From Vesta saturnalis (lineage: Eukaryota; Arthropoda; Insecta; Coleoptera; Lampyridae), in the NCBI GenBank assembly GCA_036346205.1, contig JARFJB010000939.1, positions 419,001 to 483,000 of the forward strand: a stretch of DNA of 64,000 bases. Direction: 5' to 3'. Positions 9,900-23,408 of the stretch are shown in pieces (position 1 is the stretch's first letter; each line of letters begins with the position of its first letter). The notes beneath the pieces were generated by a model. The model had not been told where the DNA came from, searched no databases, and was given only the letters and a program-made list of their open reading frames with translations. Both the position numbers and the translations under genes were made by a program.

Positions 9900-12214
9900 T
9901 GTTTTTCTAATTTGCTTCTTTAATAGACAGATTAAGAAACGCGACGTCAGTCATCATCTCCGATATCATTATATTCATGGAATATTTTACGAAAATCTTA
10001 AGGTTGGCAACGCTTGATGCGGAATTGTCATGCATGTGACTCTTACAAAATGTGTCAAAAATAGGATGCGTCCAGTGGAAAACTTTGATGTGATCAAATT
10101 CGCAAGGTTATCTTCCATTTTGGTGTTTTGTGACAGACTTTGGTTAAAAAAAAGGCCGACTAAATCAAATTTTCACTTTTGAAATTAAGACATTACCAAC
10201 CACCACAATAAACCCTAAATCAACTAAAGTAAAAATTTTTGTTTAAAAATGGCAAAAAGGGCAAATTACAAAAAAAAAACGTGTTTCATTCTTTAAAATA
10301 CTCGTTTTTTAAACTTGAATTCGTGCTTCAAGACTGGTCTTAGGAAACTTGTTTTTTAATATACTTTTATATGGAGTGGTCAACAACATATGGAAATAAC
10401 TCAATTTTACCTACGCAGAAATGTAAATTATCAGCAATGTGCAGAATAATATAACAGTCAAATTCGTGTCCATAATGAGTTATAATTAACAAGTATAGGA
10501 GTTTAACAAATTATTCGTTTATATCCAAAATTGTCACATTTCTGACCGTTTAATTATATTGAAAATTCAATATTTTCATTAATGTAATTTATTTCGAGAA
10601 TTATTTTATCACGACTCTTAACTATACACGAATTGTTGATTTTGAAGATAATTAATAATTAAAACGTGATTGTAGTGTAGCAGAACATACTAATTATCCA
10701 ACAAGTGAAATCATTACAACTATAGCTCGAAACACTTCCATTACAGATTTATTGATAATTTTAAACAATGAAAATGTATAAGCCCGCATTTGTTTGTTTT
10801 TTTTATTTCGGCAAATATATTTCAGGGAAAAATTATGTTGTATAAAAATTCTATACGCCATTCCTCAAATTTTTTACTCTGTACACTTAATGCTTTCTAT
10901 TGTTTATTGGTATAGTATTAAAGTATAAAAATTTTATGGAAACGTACAAACACATTGTATACTTTTAGTACAAAATGTCTATAAACATTTTCTAATTAGT
11001 CACCTCTAATTAAAGGCCCAAATTTGCTTGATACTTTCATTTCCTTTTCTTTTTAATACAAGAATTAACTCAAATCTAATTGTTTACTGGTACCTCTCGC
11101 TTGGGTAAATTTTTATAAATTGGAAAGTTCTAACGAATGAGCCTTCGCACGATTTGTTATTACACCCACTATTAATAGACTTCTGTTACTCCATTTTCTA
11201 CATTTTCCACTTTTTCTTTTGGTAATAAAAATTTTCAGATACAATATTCGAGAGTCATTTAAATAAAATTAATTATAATTCGCGAATTTTTTATTTATAG
11301 GTACATGCTGAGTTTCACAGCATGCTTTTACTTAAACGAACATGTTCTTTCGAATGGTACAAATTGTCAATCTAAAATGCTTTAATGTACTAATTTTAAA
11401 ATGCTTAATTATAATAGCGGTTTGTTGCTTTGGTAATTTTACTTTCAATTTCTTTTAGCCAAACTAATTGTACGCAGAGTAATTTGGTTCCACTCTATTC
11501 CATCTTAATCTAATTCCTACCTGATATTCTTTTGCATGCTAATGAGGTTTTTAATCAAAGCATTAGCGAGATACAACTTTACAAACTGTTAAATAGTAGT
11601 AAAGTAAAACTTTAAATAATAACTTTTATAACTTAAACTTGCCATTTTTAACAATGAAAAATTCAAACGACTGTACAAGTATTGACGTGTTTATTGTATT
11701 TTAATACCACAATTTAAGATTGTGTCGTACCGTTTGGAAATAATAGGGATGTTTGTTATTGACAACACTGCTCGATAAGAAATAAAAGAGCGGCATTCAA
11801 TCTGGAAAACTCTTATTAGCTAGAGGTATAAATAACAGTTGCGACAAATGCCCATCAACCGTTTATGACAACGTATAACACAAAAAGGCAATAGAGTTTT
11901 TCAATTTTGAGTATTACATGTTTATAGCTCTATAGTGTGTATACACGTATCAACTTGTAACGGATGAAAAAATTGGCAATAAAACTAGTAATTACTATTT
12001 TAACAATCGACCATGCATTTAGCATGAAATAATTGTGTTTAGAAAACTCAGTTTTACAATTACAATAAAATAATTTGTATGCTACAAAACACCTTGCACA
12101 GTAATAATATTTATACCATTCATTTTTTCAAGTAAACGAATCTATTTATGTACGAGGATTTTCAATAAAGAACATCAAATAATACAGTTTCCTAAAGATA
12201 AAATAGATGAATTG
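9900..12214. other. AT-rich DNA without recognised features
   Basis: More than 2 kb with no coding texture, no microsatellite and no transposon hallmark that I can identify. Probably intergenic or intronic. Confidence 0.5.
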
Positions 12215-12420
12215 TACCTACCGGGTGTCCCATTAAGGTCGGCTAGCGGCCGGTAAACGTAAACTTGTTTTTGAAAAAAACCAAAACTAACATAGTCTCG
12301 TTGAAAATAGAGTTCCCTTTTCCATTAATTGGGCTACACGGTATTATTCTGTACGTTTCTTAGTGGTCGATACATGGCGCTTTAAAAAATATTAATGATT
12401 TTTGCGGTTTTTCTGGAAAT
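12215..12420. repeat. Solo DNA-transposon end (CCGGGTGTCCCATTAAG type)
   Basis: ACCGGGTGTCCCATTAAGGT at about 12220 resembles the CAGGGTGTCCCATT termini of the long-TIR elements at 27.2-29.5 kb. No partner end or transposase was found nearby, so this is a solo or chance terminus. Confidence 0.4.
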
Positions 12421-13249
12421 GTTCAAATGAAGTTGCAGTATATCTTTGATATTGACAAAAACATGACTAAATAGTAATACTTTGGCGAAAACCGCAAGTC
12501 TTTATATATTTTTTTTATTTACAAAAGACTGCCAAGAAAAGCTTACTTTAAAAACAGTTTACAATTTATTCAACAACAATGTAAATTATAAGAACAGCAA
12601 AGGCGAATCTGCACAAACAACAAAAACAAATTTAAAAAAATTTCTACTATGTGTCCATTTTTTTTCAAACACATTCTGATTTAAGGCGAGTAGTTATTTT
12701 ATTTACTAGTGACGGAAATTTGAATTTATATATAATTCCCATTAGTGAACAGCAAATAATCGATATTGAATGCTCCAAGTTGATCATCAGAATCGTAGTT
12801 TTTTAATGGTTTTTTGGGGTATCTCGGTTGAGTGAAGATAGAGGGATACGGTTTTCTCAACAATGTACTTTTTTTTTTTGTCAAACGAACGATGAGGTTT
12901 TACTAATTGTCATAGCCTACTTCGTTATTGAGATATGAACCAACGAGTTTCTCAGTTGATAAATACCTAGTACCGTATATTTGTGAAAATCATTAAAACA
13001 TGCGCATTCAATGAGCTGTGTCCCATCAAAAAAAGTTTTGTTAAATATATCAAAGAGTATAAGGTATATTTTAAAACTAAATACACCCCCGTAATCTGCG
13101 TGAAAAGTTCTATCGATACCAATTTCTATCTTTTCGTTGGTTTTTAAAATATAAGAGATACAAGAGAGTTGAGAAAAATTAGGTTTCCCCTTTCTCAAAA
13201 ACGATATAGGCCATGACAATTATAAAAGCGGAATCGTTTGTTCAATAGC

Positions 13250-14135
13250 ACAGTATTGCGAATACTGGATTGCTCTATCTTACGTCGGTTAAGTTGCCCC
13301 CTCCCCTCCATTAAAAATTTCGTTATATTACTATGTAATAATGCGCTCGAAATGCGCCACTGAAAGTAGCTTTTGCTTCGTTATAGTTTTTGAGATATTT
13401 TGAAAAGCATTGGGGGCAAGTTTACTCAGCCCCCCCCCCCACATTAAGTATTACAGTACGTATGCTGATGCTTACTTATCCGTGTAGTTATGCGCTAAAA
13501 TGTGCCGTAGGGCCATAATGAAGCATACAAGGTTGGTAGGGCCAAATTGATGTTTTTTAAAAAAGTGCCCTTTTTTTAAATTCTTAACGATAAACGTGCG
13601 CTTTAGTTATGCGCTCAAATACGCCACATGAATGATTCTTGCACCGTTACCGTTTTTGAGATAGTTTGGAAAACATTTTGGGAGGTTCATGTTTACTCAG
13701 CCCCCCATATTAAGCATTTAGCTATGTATGTTGATACCAACTTGTCCCTATTGTTATGTGCTAAAATTCACCACTTCATTAAAATTTTGTGCCTCTCCCG
13801 TGTGGCCATAACGAAACATGGAAGGTAGGTGGGGTCAAATTTATGTTTTTAAAAAAGTGCACACTAATAACAATCGTTAATGTTAAAGGTTTTCTTTAGT
13901 TATGAGCTCCAAGCGCCACATGAATTAGGTTTTGTGCCGTTAAGGTTTTCTAAATATTCATAAATATATTCAGAGGTGAGGTGGGTACATTTAATCTTAG
14001 ATGATTGGCATTTTTCTTCAGTTATGCGCTCAAATGCTCCACTTGCACCATCCACACACATATTTGGCAAAATTAACTTTTTCAAACAGAATGTATTAGT
14101 AAGTATTACCATTACTTAAGCGCTTCAATGCATCG
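13250..14135. repeat. Degenerate tandem satellite, units of about 117-148 bp in a dimeric pattern
   Basis: The box GTTATGCGCTCAAATGCGCC (with variants) recurs at about 13344, 13487, 13604, 13752, 13896 and 14020, and weakly at 14116. Spacings are roughly 143, 117, 148, 144 and 124. Alternate units share more: those at 13344, 13604 and 13896 are followed by CGTTTTTGAGATA-like text, while those at 13487 and 13752 are followed by GGCCATAATGAAGCATA-like text. This indicates a roughly 260-290 bp higher-order dimer. Runs of C occur at 13430-13440 and 13701-13706. No coding function is apparent. Confidence 0.78.
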
Positions 14136-14779
14136 TACAAATTATGTTTAAGTTAATTTCAGCATTATAAACTACCTCCCATAATGTTTTTAACAATTTG
14201 AATAAAGTGTTATATTATTGTTAGAATATACTTTAACCTGATTGCATATTTGAAAGTAGGGTTAATAGAGATGTTGATATACTGATATTCGCTAAAATAA
14301 TCGATATCACCAAATGTCTGAAGAAAGATGATATCTAGTAGTGATATAGCAAATTGTGAAGATCTCACCGATAGGTTCATTTGCTTCAGTACACGCATAC
14401 TATGAAAGGTACACAGACCAAGAAAAAAATGTTTTAGTAACATTTATTGTATCAAAAACACAAATCAAGAAGTGTAAAGAAACCTTACAATTCTTACTTC
14501 CTTCGTCGGTAAAATGTGTTCTTTTTTGTTTCTTGAGTCATTGTATTCTTCCACACGTTCAGTGTACCCAATTACTTACTCATAATAAGTATGTGACAGT
14601 ACCAAATGTAAAGTGGCGTGGAACATCATTTAATTTATATAACCTTTCCATTTGCATAGTATCAGGGGAGACATGCTGTATAAATAGATGAGGGCCGCAT
14701 ATGAGGTTTTTTGTAATTTGTTGCCACATAGTCTACCATTGTTACGTGCAGTGCACTTCCTATTTGTGGATATATCTAC

Positions 14780-15560
14780 TATTTACTTTAGTATATCATT
14801 TTGAAAGCTGTATGTGTTATTACTATTTACTGCTAAACATGCGCCTTTTTGTAATGTAACAAATTTGCATTGCGGATTTGAACATTGAAATTTGGGTTCA
14901 ACGCATAGTGATGAAATATTATCTAACATACTATCAATTTCGCACTCAGCATTCACAACATACATATTTGCACAATTTAAATAATATTTCAGCGCTCGCC
15001 TTATAGGGTTGAGCATTAATTCCTTTAGATATCGTACCATGCACTAAATTACAAACAGTTGAAGTGTTAACTGCTCCGTCAAGAAAATTCTTAAAACTTA
15101 AACTATCACAATACGCACTGTGCAGGGCTTGCACATTGGTATCGAACCCACACTGCTAGAGAGTGATACATATTTTTTTCCAATTCTTATGGGGTTGAAC
15201 TCTGGCCTGTGTCCATTTTTTAATACTTCGATGGGTATAACTTTCCTGGTTTCACTCCAATCCATGCATAAATATTCGGTATTGGTCTCTAGTAGGAGCT
15301 TCATTTCCGTTTAGACGATACCCCAAGACCGCTCCAATTCTACAAGGAACGGCATTCCAGGCAACCTGTTTTGTCATGGTCCTCTAACATAGAACATGAG
15401 GTACAAACTTATATATCATTCCACACAGTAGAGCAGTCCGTTTTGTGTATATAAATCTCGCACAATTCGTATTTTGAGCAATCCGTTGTGGAAGTAAATG
15501 GTTGATTGCAAGATGCACATGCAGGATGGACGTCTCCTGGAAAATGATAAATGATATTCA
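14780..15560 (-). other. Unidentified cysteine-containing coding remnant
   Basis: Several open patches lie on the - strand. Near 15520-15420 is CASCNQPFTSTTDCSKYELC followed by a further Cys/His pattern that resembles a small zinc-binding domain. At 15304-15100 is an open stretch with IEVLKNGHRPEFNPIRIGKK. At 15040-14785 is one with CSNPQCKFVTLQKGACLAVN. The paired cysteines suggest a zinc-binding protein, possibly a transposon-encoded or repeated gene, but I do not recognise it. Stops separate the patches. Confidence 0.3.
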
Positions 15561-15675
15561 AAATGTGCATAAACTAGGTAGGTACCTATATGTTGTTTGA
15601 TAGGTATGGAAAAATTCTAAATTTGATCTTGTATCAGTATAATCTTGCATCTCAACAGTAATTCGTCCACATTAA

Positions 15676-15676
<1 letters not shown>

Positions 15677-15731
<55 letters not shown>
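15677..15731. repeat. (TA)n microsatellite
   Basis: About 55 bases of uninterrupted TA repeats. Unlike other arrays in this window it has no CAGGGTG-type motif beside it. Confidence 0.97.
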
Positions 15732-15737
<6 letters not shown>

Positions 15738-16059
15738 CTTGGGTCACTAATCTCGGAAACGGCTGAAAATATTTAGATGAAATTTTGTAAATGTGTATTG
15801 TTTGGTCAAACTTAAAAGATGGGATAGTTTTTATCTTGATAAGTGACGGTCAATATTTTTGATTGCAAATTTAAAGATGTTTTTTAGAAAAAGGAGGGGG
15901 GGGGGGGGGAGAATGTGTTTTACATTTGAGGGCAGCAAAGCGCGCGGGTACTGCTAGTACAAATATAAAATATTTGTTATGTTATTATACAAAACGAAAA
16001 AGGATTATATCAATAAAATTATTTCAGATAAACATTCAAGTGATAAATAGCAACTGTTA

Positions 16060-16397
16060 TTAAAAGAAACGTCTCAACAAACACAACCTGCATTTATTTA
16101 TGCATCAGGTCAATATTACAATACTAATGCACAACAAATAACACAACCGCAATTAACGAATTTATATTCAACTCCGCAAAACGATTACAACGTAATCCAG
16201 CTGCAACAACCGAATTATGCACACAAACCCCCTGTGTTATCAACAAAAATTTCATTATGCAGCAAACCCCGCCTATCAGCAAATACTACTGAACGCAACA
16301 TCGAAAAGGAATCCGGAAATAACACCGAAATAGAACCTGAAACAGAAACCAAACACACGTGGCAAACAAACAAGAAACGAAAATTAATAAAATAATA
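16060..16397 (+). pseudogene. LINE ORF1 (gag-like) C-terminal fragment
   Basis: The frame reads TQPAFIYASGQYYNTNAQQI followed by more Gln/Asn/Pro-rich text, then a charged stretch (ERNIEKESGNNTEIEPETET) and a basic end (KKRKLIK) before two stops at about 16391. The Q/N/P-rich composition and the position just upstream of ORF2 fit the C-terminal part of a Jockey-clade ORF1 RNA-binding protein. The N-terminal part, with its zinc knuckles, is missing. Confidence 0.6.
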
Positions 16398-16419
16398 ATC
16401 AAACTACATGCAGATCAAG

Positions 16420-18430
16420 TCTAATTTCGAACTCTCATCAGATCATAGTCCGGTGATTGCAACAATAAGTAACTATATAATAAACAAGACAACCATTCCT
16501 ACATTTATTACAAAACAAACAAACTGAGACGAAATTAACAAATACATAGAAGAACATTATATTCTTAAATATGAGAATTAAACAAACCGATGAACTAGAT
16601 GAAGTGGTACTATACTTCACCATTCTAATACAGGAAGCAGTTTGGCATTCGACACCGAAAGTCCCAAACCAACAACACATGCTGACAAAACAGACAATAT
16701 TCCCCTTTACATACATGAATTGGTAGTTGAAAAGCGTAGAGCACGAAGTAGATGGCAGAGATCACAAAGCAATGACGATAAACTTATATATAACAGACTA
16801 CAACGTAAACTACACAAAGCCTTAGCGAAAGGACGCAACTTAACCTTTGAGCACTGCATTACTTTCTTATCCAAAGATGACCACACAATTTGGAAGGCTA
16901 CGAAGAAATTTAACAGATCACAAATATCAGTACCGCCCATAAGAAAAGGAGATGGAAGTTGGGCTAAATCCGACAAATAAAAAGCTGACACATTTGCTGA
17001 ACATCTCAATCAAGTCTTCAAACCATTTGAACCTAAGGTAAATAACAACGACGATGAAATTGAAAGTTTCCTTGATATGGCCTGCCAAATGTCGCTACCA
17101 GTCAAACCGTTCTCCCTCAGATAAGTTGCAGAGGAAATCCAAAATATTATCAGTGGATAGCACCCGGGTATGACCTTATCGCTGAGGAAGTACTAAGAAA
17201 CCTACCAAAAAGAGCAATAATAAACAACCATCTGCAATAGCATGCTGAGGTTGATGTATTATCCTCTAATGTGGAAATTTGCACAAATCATAATGATCCC
17301 TAAACCCGAGAAACTACCCAACGATGTGTGTTCTTATCGCCCAGTCAGCTTGCTGCTAGTCTCATCAAAATTGTTTGAAAAACTGCTGCTGAAAAGAATT
17401 CGAGATGAAGTAGACCGGGTCAATTATCGTCCCTGATTATCAATTCGGATTTCGGGAACGACATTCTACGATACAACAAACCCACAGGATTGTAAATAAG
17501 ATCAACAAAAGCCCGAAAGAAAAGACGATATGCACAGCAGCATTTCTTGATGCGACACAGGTATTCGACAAGGTGTGGCATACTGGGCTGCTGTATAAAA
17601 TTAAAAACACCCTACCATATTACCTCCTGCTGAAATCCTACATCACTGAAAGGTATTTCCAAATAAAATATAATACTGCATACTCCAAGTGAAAGGAGGT
17701 ATACCACAGGTAAGCGTGTTGGGCCCCCTGCTGTACCTGATTTATACTCCAAATCTTCCTACAACAAATACCACCGCAATTGCAACCTTCGCAGATGACA
17801 CCGCCCTGCTAGCAACTAATAACAACCCAACTGCAGCTTCGCAACAACTACAACATCACCTAGATCTTCTCCGAGACTGGTTTGGCAAATGAAGAATTAA
17901 AATAAACCACACATCACATTCTCACATTCACCACGAAGCATGTAATTTGTGCCCAAGTGACTATTAACAACGTGCCATTGTCGGTTCAAACGGAGGTTAA
18001 GTACTTGGGTCTAATTCTTGATCAAAAATTAACGTAGCAGAAACATGTCAAAACGAAATGCCAACAACTGCACCTAAAACAACAGCAAATGTACTGGCTA
18101 CTGGGCCGTAAATCCAAGCTGTCCCTGGAATACAAAGCTCTGGGGCTGTACCAAGCCTACCCACACAAAAGTTATCCAACGCTTCCAGTCGAAGATCTTG
18201 CGTATCATGGCTAATGCACCCTGGTATGTCTCCAATTTCTCACTCCACAATGATATAAGAATTCCATTTATCACGGAAAAAATACGTAGATTGTCTACAC
18301 TCTATCATCAACGAATTGAAGGGCATGAGAACAGATATATTACAGAGCTGACCTATCCGCCAACTGTAATAAGGATATTGAAACGGCAGTGGCCATCTGA
18401 CCTGCAACAATCCTCAGACGATGTGAATTA
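16420..18430 (+). pseudogene. LINE ORF2 reverse transcriptase pseudogene
   Basis: Reads ELSSDHSPVIATI (end of endonuclease), then a 112-codon open linker (16642-16980; VEKRRARSRWQRSQSNDDKL), then RT blocks: KFAQIIMIPKPEKLPNDVCS with YRPVSLL, QFGFRERHSTIQQTHRIVNK, AAFLDATQVFDKVWHTGLLY (first Asp block), KGGIPQVSVLGPLLYLIYTP and ATFADDTALLATN. The FADD at 17788-17799 is intact. The C-terminal part (LTYPPTVIRILKRQWPSDL) ends near 18430. Frameshifts near 17150, 17430, 17480, 17640 and 17890 make it inactive. Jockey-like by motif style and overall order. Confidence 0.88.
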
Positions 18431-18589
18431 AAAGTTAAATCATTATCACCACAACCCTCTAGGACATCTGTAGGAGCATCGTCAATGGATAATTTCTCCA
18501 CACACGTCTAAGTCATTCATCACATTTACTTATTCCTCAATGTAAAATAGAGTAGATTGTAAATACGCTGTCTTCAATAAAAAAAAATA

Positions 18590-19750
18590 CAACTTGAAAT
18601 TTTATTGACACCTATGCAGTTTTCATTACCACTCGAGATATAACACTGTATAGACAAACAAAGGGTTCATCTAGAATTATTAGAATACCGACGCCTGGAC
18701 TAATATTCCTATTGCCAACTGTTGACGGTTTAAAATGATTTCTGACATTTGAAGGTATGGGATAAACATTTTTGATGGTTTTTAAGTGGTAGAATATCTG
18801 CGAAATTTACACTCATTTCTCTAGAAGAGTTGAAGTTCAATATTAAGGTCTGAATGAACTATCTTTTCTCTCTAAAGAAATAATATACTTTTCACAGGAT
18901 ACTTACTCCGCACATAGAAGAATTTTCTTGTTAGATAAATACTCGCTTTCTTAGACTAGTAATACAATAGAGTAGATACATAAATTAAAAGCTATGCTCT
19001 GCTACTCACCGATATCTTCTTCCAAACAAGTTGAATTTACAAACATTTCCTCTTCATAGTTTTTAGAAGCATCAATTTTGAATGTTTCCTGCTGCCCATT
19101 ACTAGCGACCGACGCAAACGCCGTCTATTACATTAATGTGACTAAATACAAAACCTAACCGAATAGGTAATTTCGTATTATAAAATATTCTGGGTTTGAT
19201 ATCATTGAAATTACTTTCAACACAAGAACTACTGCGATTATTCCTGCACCTGGATAATATTTAGTCTTTGTGGCGGTCCAAAGTGGAAGAGTCTGTATAC
19301 TTTTGTGAAATCTTCTATTAATGTTGGCAGAACTTGTTGGTTTCCACGAATACCAGTCTGATTCGGTACAGATACAAAGTTCATACATTTGGTGACAATG
19401 CCGTAAACCCAATTACTGAACAGATGATTCTGATCAATATAAGGTAATCCCTCTTGATCCTCTGGAGTGCACCAAAGTGTTAATTTATTGCTTTAGTTCT
19501 CCTAGTTAAAATTATACTACATAGTTCTCATCTCTCATTAATATCAACAAACCAATAAAAGCGCACTGGGCTTGTACACTTCGGATAAAAATTGCTAATG
19601 AACTATCATTAGTTTGTTCTGCACCCATGTAATGGCGAAAGCGATACATATGTATAATGCAGGCTATTATGCCGATTATGCTGTAGCATGAATAATATTC
19701 CTCCGGTGTATGGTAGGATAAATCTGTGATGTTGCAACAGATTGCCGAAC
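18590..19750. other. Mostly non-coding; unidentified open stretch at 19155-19412 (-)
   Basis: The - strand from 19430 to 19000 has open patches. The longest, 85 codons (19412-19155), includes CICTESDWYSWKPTSSANIN; a shifted frame gives KCMNFVSVPNQTGIRGNQQV. A further patch reads QETFKIDASKNYEEEMFVNS at about 19090-19030. The text looks protein-like, but the family is not recognised and frameshifts are needed to join the patches. Confidence 0.3.
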
Positions 19751-20179
19751 CGTTGTGACGTCAACCGGCACAACTAGTTTAAATTTTTTATTTCAATTTT
19801 TATCTGTTAGTAGCCGAAAAAATAGAAGACTATTGCTTTCTCATATACAAAGAGATAGTTATATAATCGCTTTAAATTTTCAATTTTTTTTAAATAATAC
19901 GAAAAACACATTTTTGTCTGTCTGTGTGTGCGCGCGTGCGTGATACTTTTTGAACCATTAAAGCTACCGATATGAAATTTGGTACAAAAATTCTTTGCCA
20001 TAAAATTTACAGCAAGTTCGTTAATTGAACCAGCGGAGGAGCATTTTTAGGGGGTTAGAAAATTAAAAAAAATCATTGCATGTAACTTTAAAAAGTTACA
20101 AAATTAAAAAACCAAACTAATAGTTTTTTATATAGTTTTTAATTAAAAAAAATAATAACAAGAGGCGCTCCGTTTTTAG

Positions 20180-20460
20180 GATACAAAATGGTGTATTTTC
20201 TAATTTACAAACCGATGTTCTTGAAAGTCGGTTATTGTAGGTTTTTAAGGTCACCAAGTACAAATCATCTGCCAAAATGTGAAAATTCAAAGTGGCGGAT
20301 TTTTCTATTTATGAACCGATTTGCTCCAAACTCGGAAATTGGGGGTTTTTGAGGTCGTTGAGTACATTTTTTAAATTGGAAAATTGAATTCAAATGGTGG
20401 ATTGTCTTATTTATAAACCGATATGACTCCAATTCAGATATTTTGGGGGGTTTTTGGCCA
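20180..20460. repeat. Three-unit degenerate minisatellite (about 100 bp units)
   Basis: Units near 20195, 20295 and 20400 each contain a TTATGAACCGATTTGCTCCA-like block, a CTCGGAAATTGGGGGTTTTT-like block and a GGTCGTTGAGTACA-like block, with AAAATTCAAATGG-type text before each. A CRE-like TGACGTCA palindrome lies outside the array on each side (19757 and 20603). Confidence 0.7.
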
Positions 20461-20639
20461 AAATTTAAAATTTGGACTAAAACGTTTTATGGTAATTGCA
20501 TTTTAAAAGCATTATAAAAAAGTCTTGTTTAAAATTTCAAAAACAGAAGCCATCGGAAAAATAAAATTTAAGAAGCTTTGCTTAATTATATACTTACAAC
20601 GTTGACGTCATAATCAAGGTTTTCGACTGGACCTGTACC

Positions 20640-23400
20640 TATTCTCTCTTTTAACTACATTTTCAATTTGTCGCAAGTAGTAGGTTATCCATCTATCGAA
20701 TGTCCCTTTATGTCACTAAGGCATACAACAAATATGACTAAGAGATTTTCTTGGTCTTCAAAATCCGGACAATTTGACCCAATGCCTTTAAATAGAAATT
20801 TTTTGTTCTTCTATGAACATTTTTAAAGCATTTCCATCCAGTGCAGGACTTTATAACGTGGGCGACGTCGCAGCGAATATAACAGTTTTCGATGTTTTGA
20901 TTAGTTTGCTCTTTTAAATATAATTAAGCAGTCATGTTTAGTAATTTCATAAAAATGATTATACATAATATGACTCCAATTTGCTGGTTTTAGTATTACA
21001 TATTCCCTTTCCTTTTTATGGCGCCTTTGTTCATCCTGCGGTTGATACACCTTGGTCTCGGGTTGCACGTAACTGAATTCCTCTTGAGATAGGAATGTGT
21101 GTTACTGCAGAATTTGGGAAGACTTATTGTCAGTTTGAATTGAATCACTGTCGCCATCTGTTTCGTCCTCATCCCGGTCCTCATCAACCTCCAACGTATT
21201 ATTCTCTGTTGCCACTAACTTACTTTCTGTAATTGGTAACGTGCCAATTCTTGGCTATCGTTACCTTAATTTAGTTTTAGAATTTGTGTTATTATTGGTA
21301 AATATATTTACATTACGTTGGTATCTTTAGGCATTTCTTTTTTTCTTTCAATAATTACATTTTTGGTATATGTCCATATTTTCTCTTACGTGTACATAAT
21401 TACGAATCTCCGTGTATACATTTTTATCGCCTGTAGTGAGTATTGAGACACATCAATTTTGTTTTATGCATAACGCGACAGCTCATTTTTCGTTCGTTCT
21501 AGGTTCCAGTGCATGTTGTATCTTAAGTTTCTTTCCTGCACAAGGTATACAACTACTTTAATTACATTTTTGTATATATTATGTTTAATAGGGAAATCCC
21601 CGGGCAATGGGAAGGTCCCCATTTGTTAATGAATTAGGTATCGTAATAAATGGTATAGAAAAGCATGAACGATGACGTCATTAAATACATAAAATGGCAT
21701 GCATATAAGTTCAATTTTATCTTGAAGAATGGAAAATGGAGATACCTTTGTTTTGTATTAATAACGCATGCTTCTGGGCTACATTTCGTTAATGAAGACC
21801 AATGGAAATTACCTTATCTCTGCTCTACATTTCGTTTATTTTATTTGTACGTAATGAAGACAATAATACCTTATCGTACCGCATGTTTGTCCTATTGAAA
21901 TTATATTTATTTGAGCATAAGAAAATGTAAGTACGTATCCTTTTAATGAAAAGTACGTTTTAAGTTTTAAGTAAATAACAAGTCAGTATAGTGTTGTTTT
22001 GATGCGGTTATAATGAAGAGAAACAGCTGACTTCGGTTGAATTGGGACGTGGTTAGTATCGTAAAGCTTTGCGAGGAGTACTGTTTTTGTTGGTTTTGTG
22101 CTGAAATTGGTCAGATATTTTGTTTTGTTGGGTATACAAACAAATACGGCTGTTTAGTTTTATTCCGATTGCCTGTGGTATTAATGTACAACTTTTTCAA
22201 TGTTTGTTGTATTTTAATTATTTAACCTATAAAATTGTGTGGCGCTAAACGAATCAAATGCTTGACTGATTACAGCTGTGGATATATCTCTGCCTCTCTC
22301 ACAACCTGATAAAATAAATGAGTTCTCAACCTACAGTAAGTTTTGTAAGCAACGTACACCTTGCTGAGCTAGACCGAGGTACAAACTTACCGTTTAATGT
22401 TCAAATCCAAATTAATAGATTTTTTATTTGTTATAGTATTCCCATATAGTGTAATAATTCTGAATTGCGGCAGTGTATATAGCATTAGGGGACATACTGA
22501 AGGTTAAATGTTTAGCCACATCCGACCAAACATTATCATGTTTTCCTCTAATTTTATTGTTAAAACGTATCTTCTCCTTATACGAAAAAGAAGAGATTTT
22601 AGAGAATTAATTTCTTGTCCTGGCCGTTTAGGATGCATTTTTCATGTATGTTGTCACTAAAAGATAAATAAGAATTTATCTTTTACCTTGCTTAGCAATT
22701 TCCTACACTACGCTCTTCAAATCTTCCCCATTGCAATTGATGCAATCTTGAAATCGAACCTAAAAGCACACTGTCGGATATTGTTTCAATCACGTCCCGA
22801 CTGCATTGTTTAGTTCTGGGTGGATTATCGTCATACACTTTTGTTTTGATGGAGTCTCCTTTAAACAATCTCATTTTTTAACATTTTTAGATGGGGCTGT
22901 AGGACAGTTGGAGAACGTAGCGTTTTGGAAATGAGTCTTTTGTGTTGTACGTTAAATGCCTATTATTGTACTTTTTTTATAAATGATAAATTAATAAAAA
23001 ATTAATTCTCTAACAAATAATTATACTTTGTAAAATCCAGTATCTTCCAAATAATTGGGATCAAATTTAAAGTGATAATGATTGATAAATGCCTAAATGT
23101 CCTTTGTAGTGATATGATTATTCACCTATTTAGATCAAACTGTATTGTATATCAACGTATCCTTTGACCATACAGCTAATTACTTGAAGATGGCAACATG
23201 TAATCGCTGTGATCACTAAGAACCAACCTATAAGAGAAGTATAGTTAAACTTGAACCCGTGCATCTGATTCATAAACAGAAATAAATGTAAGCACATTAT
23301 TGTATTTTTATTGTGTTCGTTAGCTGACTCAAAATGTATGGCTCTTTTTATTTATGCTACGCCGCTTGTGGAAATCCGGTTGAATAAATGAAGTACGAAT
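20640..23400. other. Largely anonymous DNA; possible acidic ORF remnant at 20990-21240 (-)
   Basis: The - strand at 21240-21000 reads LPITESKLVATENNTLEVDE, then DRDEDETDGDSDSIQTDNK, then, after a stop, SQEEFSYVQPETKVYQPQDE. Such an acidic run could be a decayed transposon or host protein, but no family is recognised. The rest of the interval shows no coding or repeat structure. Confidence 0.3.
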
Positions 23401-23408
23401 AAGAACAG

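Larger units (their letters stand above)
16015..18589 (+). mobile_element. Jockey-like LINE with poly(A) tail and internal deletion
   Basis: A non-LTR retrotransposon copy on the + strand: part of ORF1 (to about 16395), the very end of the APE endonuclease (about 16420), RT core, C-terminal region, and an AATAAAAAAAAA tail at 18577-18588. Only the last endonuclease residues remain (ELSSDHSPVIATI), directly after the ORF1 stop codons, so nearly the whole endonuclease domain was deleted. Frameshifts and stops are spread throughout. Confidence 0.88.

Noticed and set aside
19752..20613. TGACGTCA-containing ends as terminal inverted repeats of an 860-base element
   Set aside because: TGACGTCA is its own reverse complement, so the inverted match beyond it is only a few bases; not enough to call an element.
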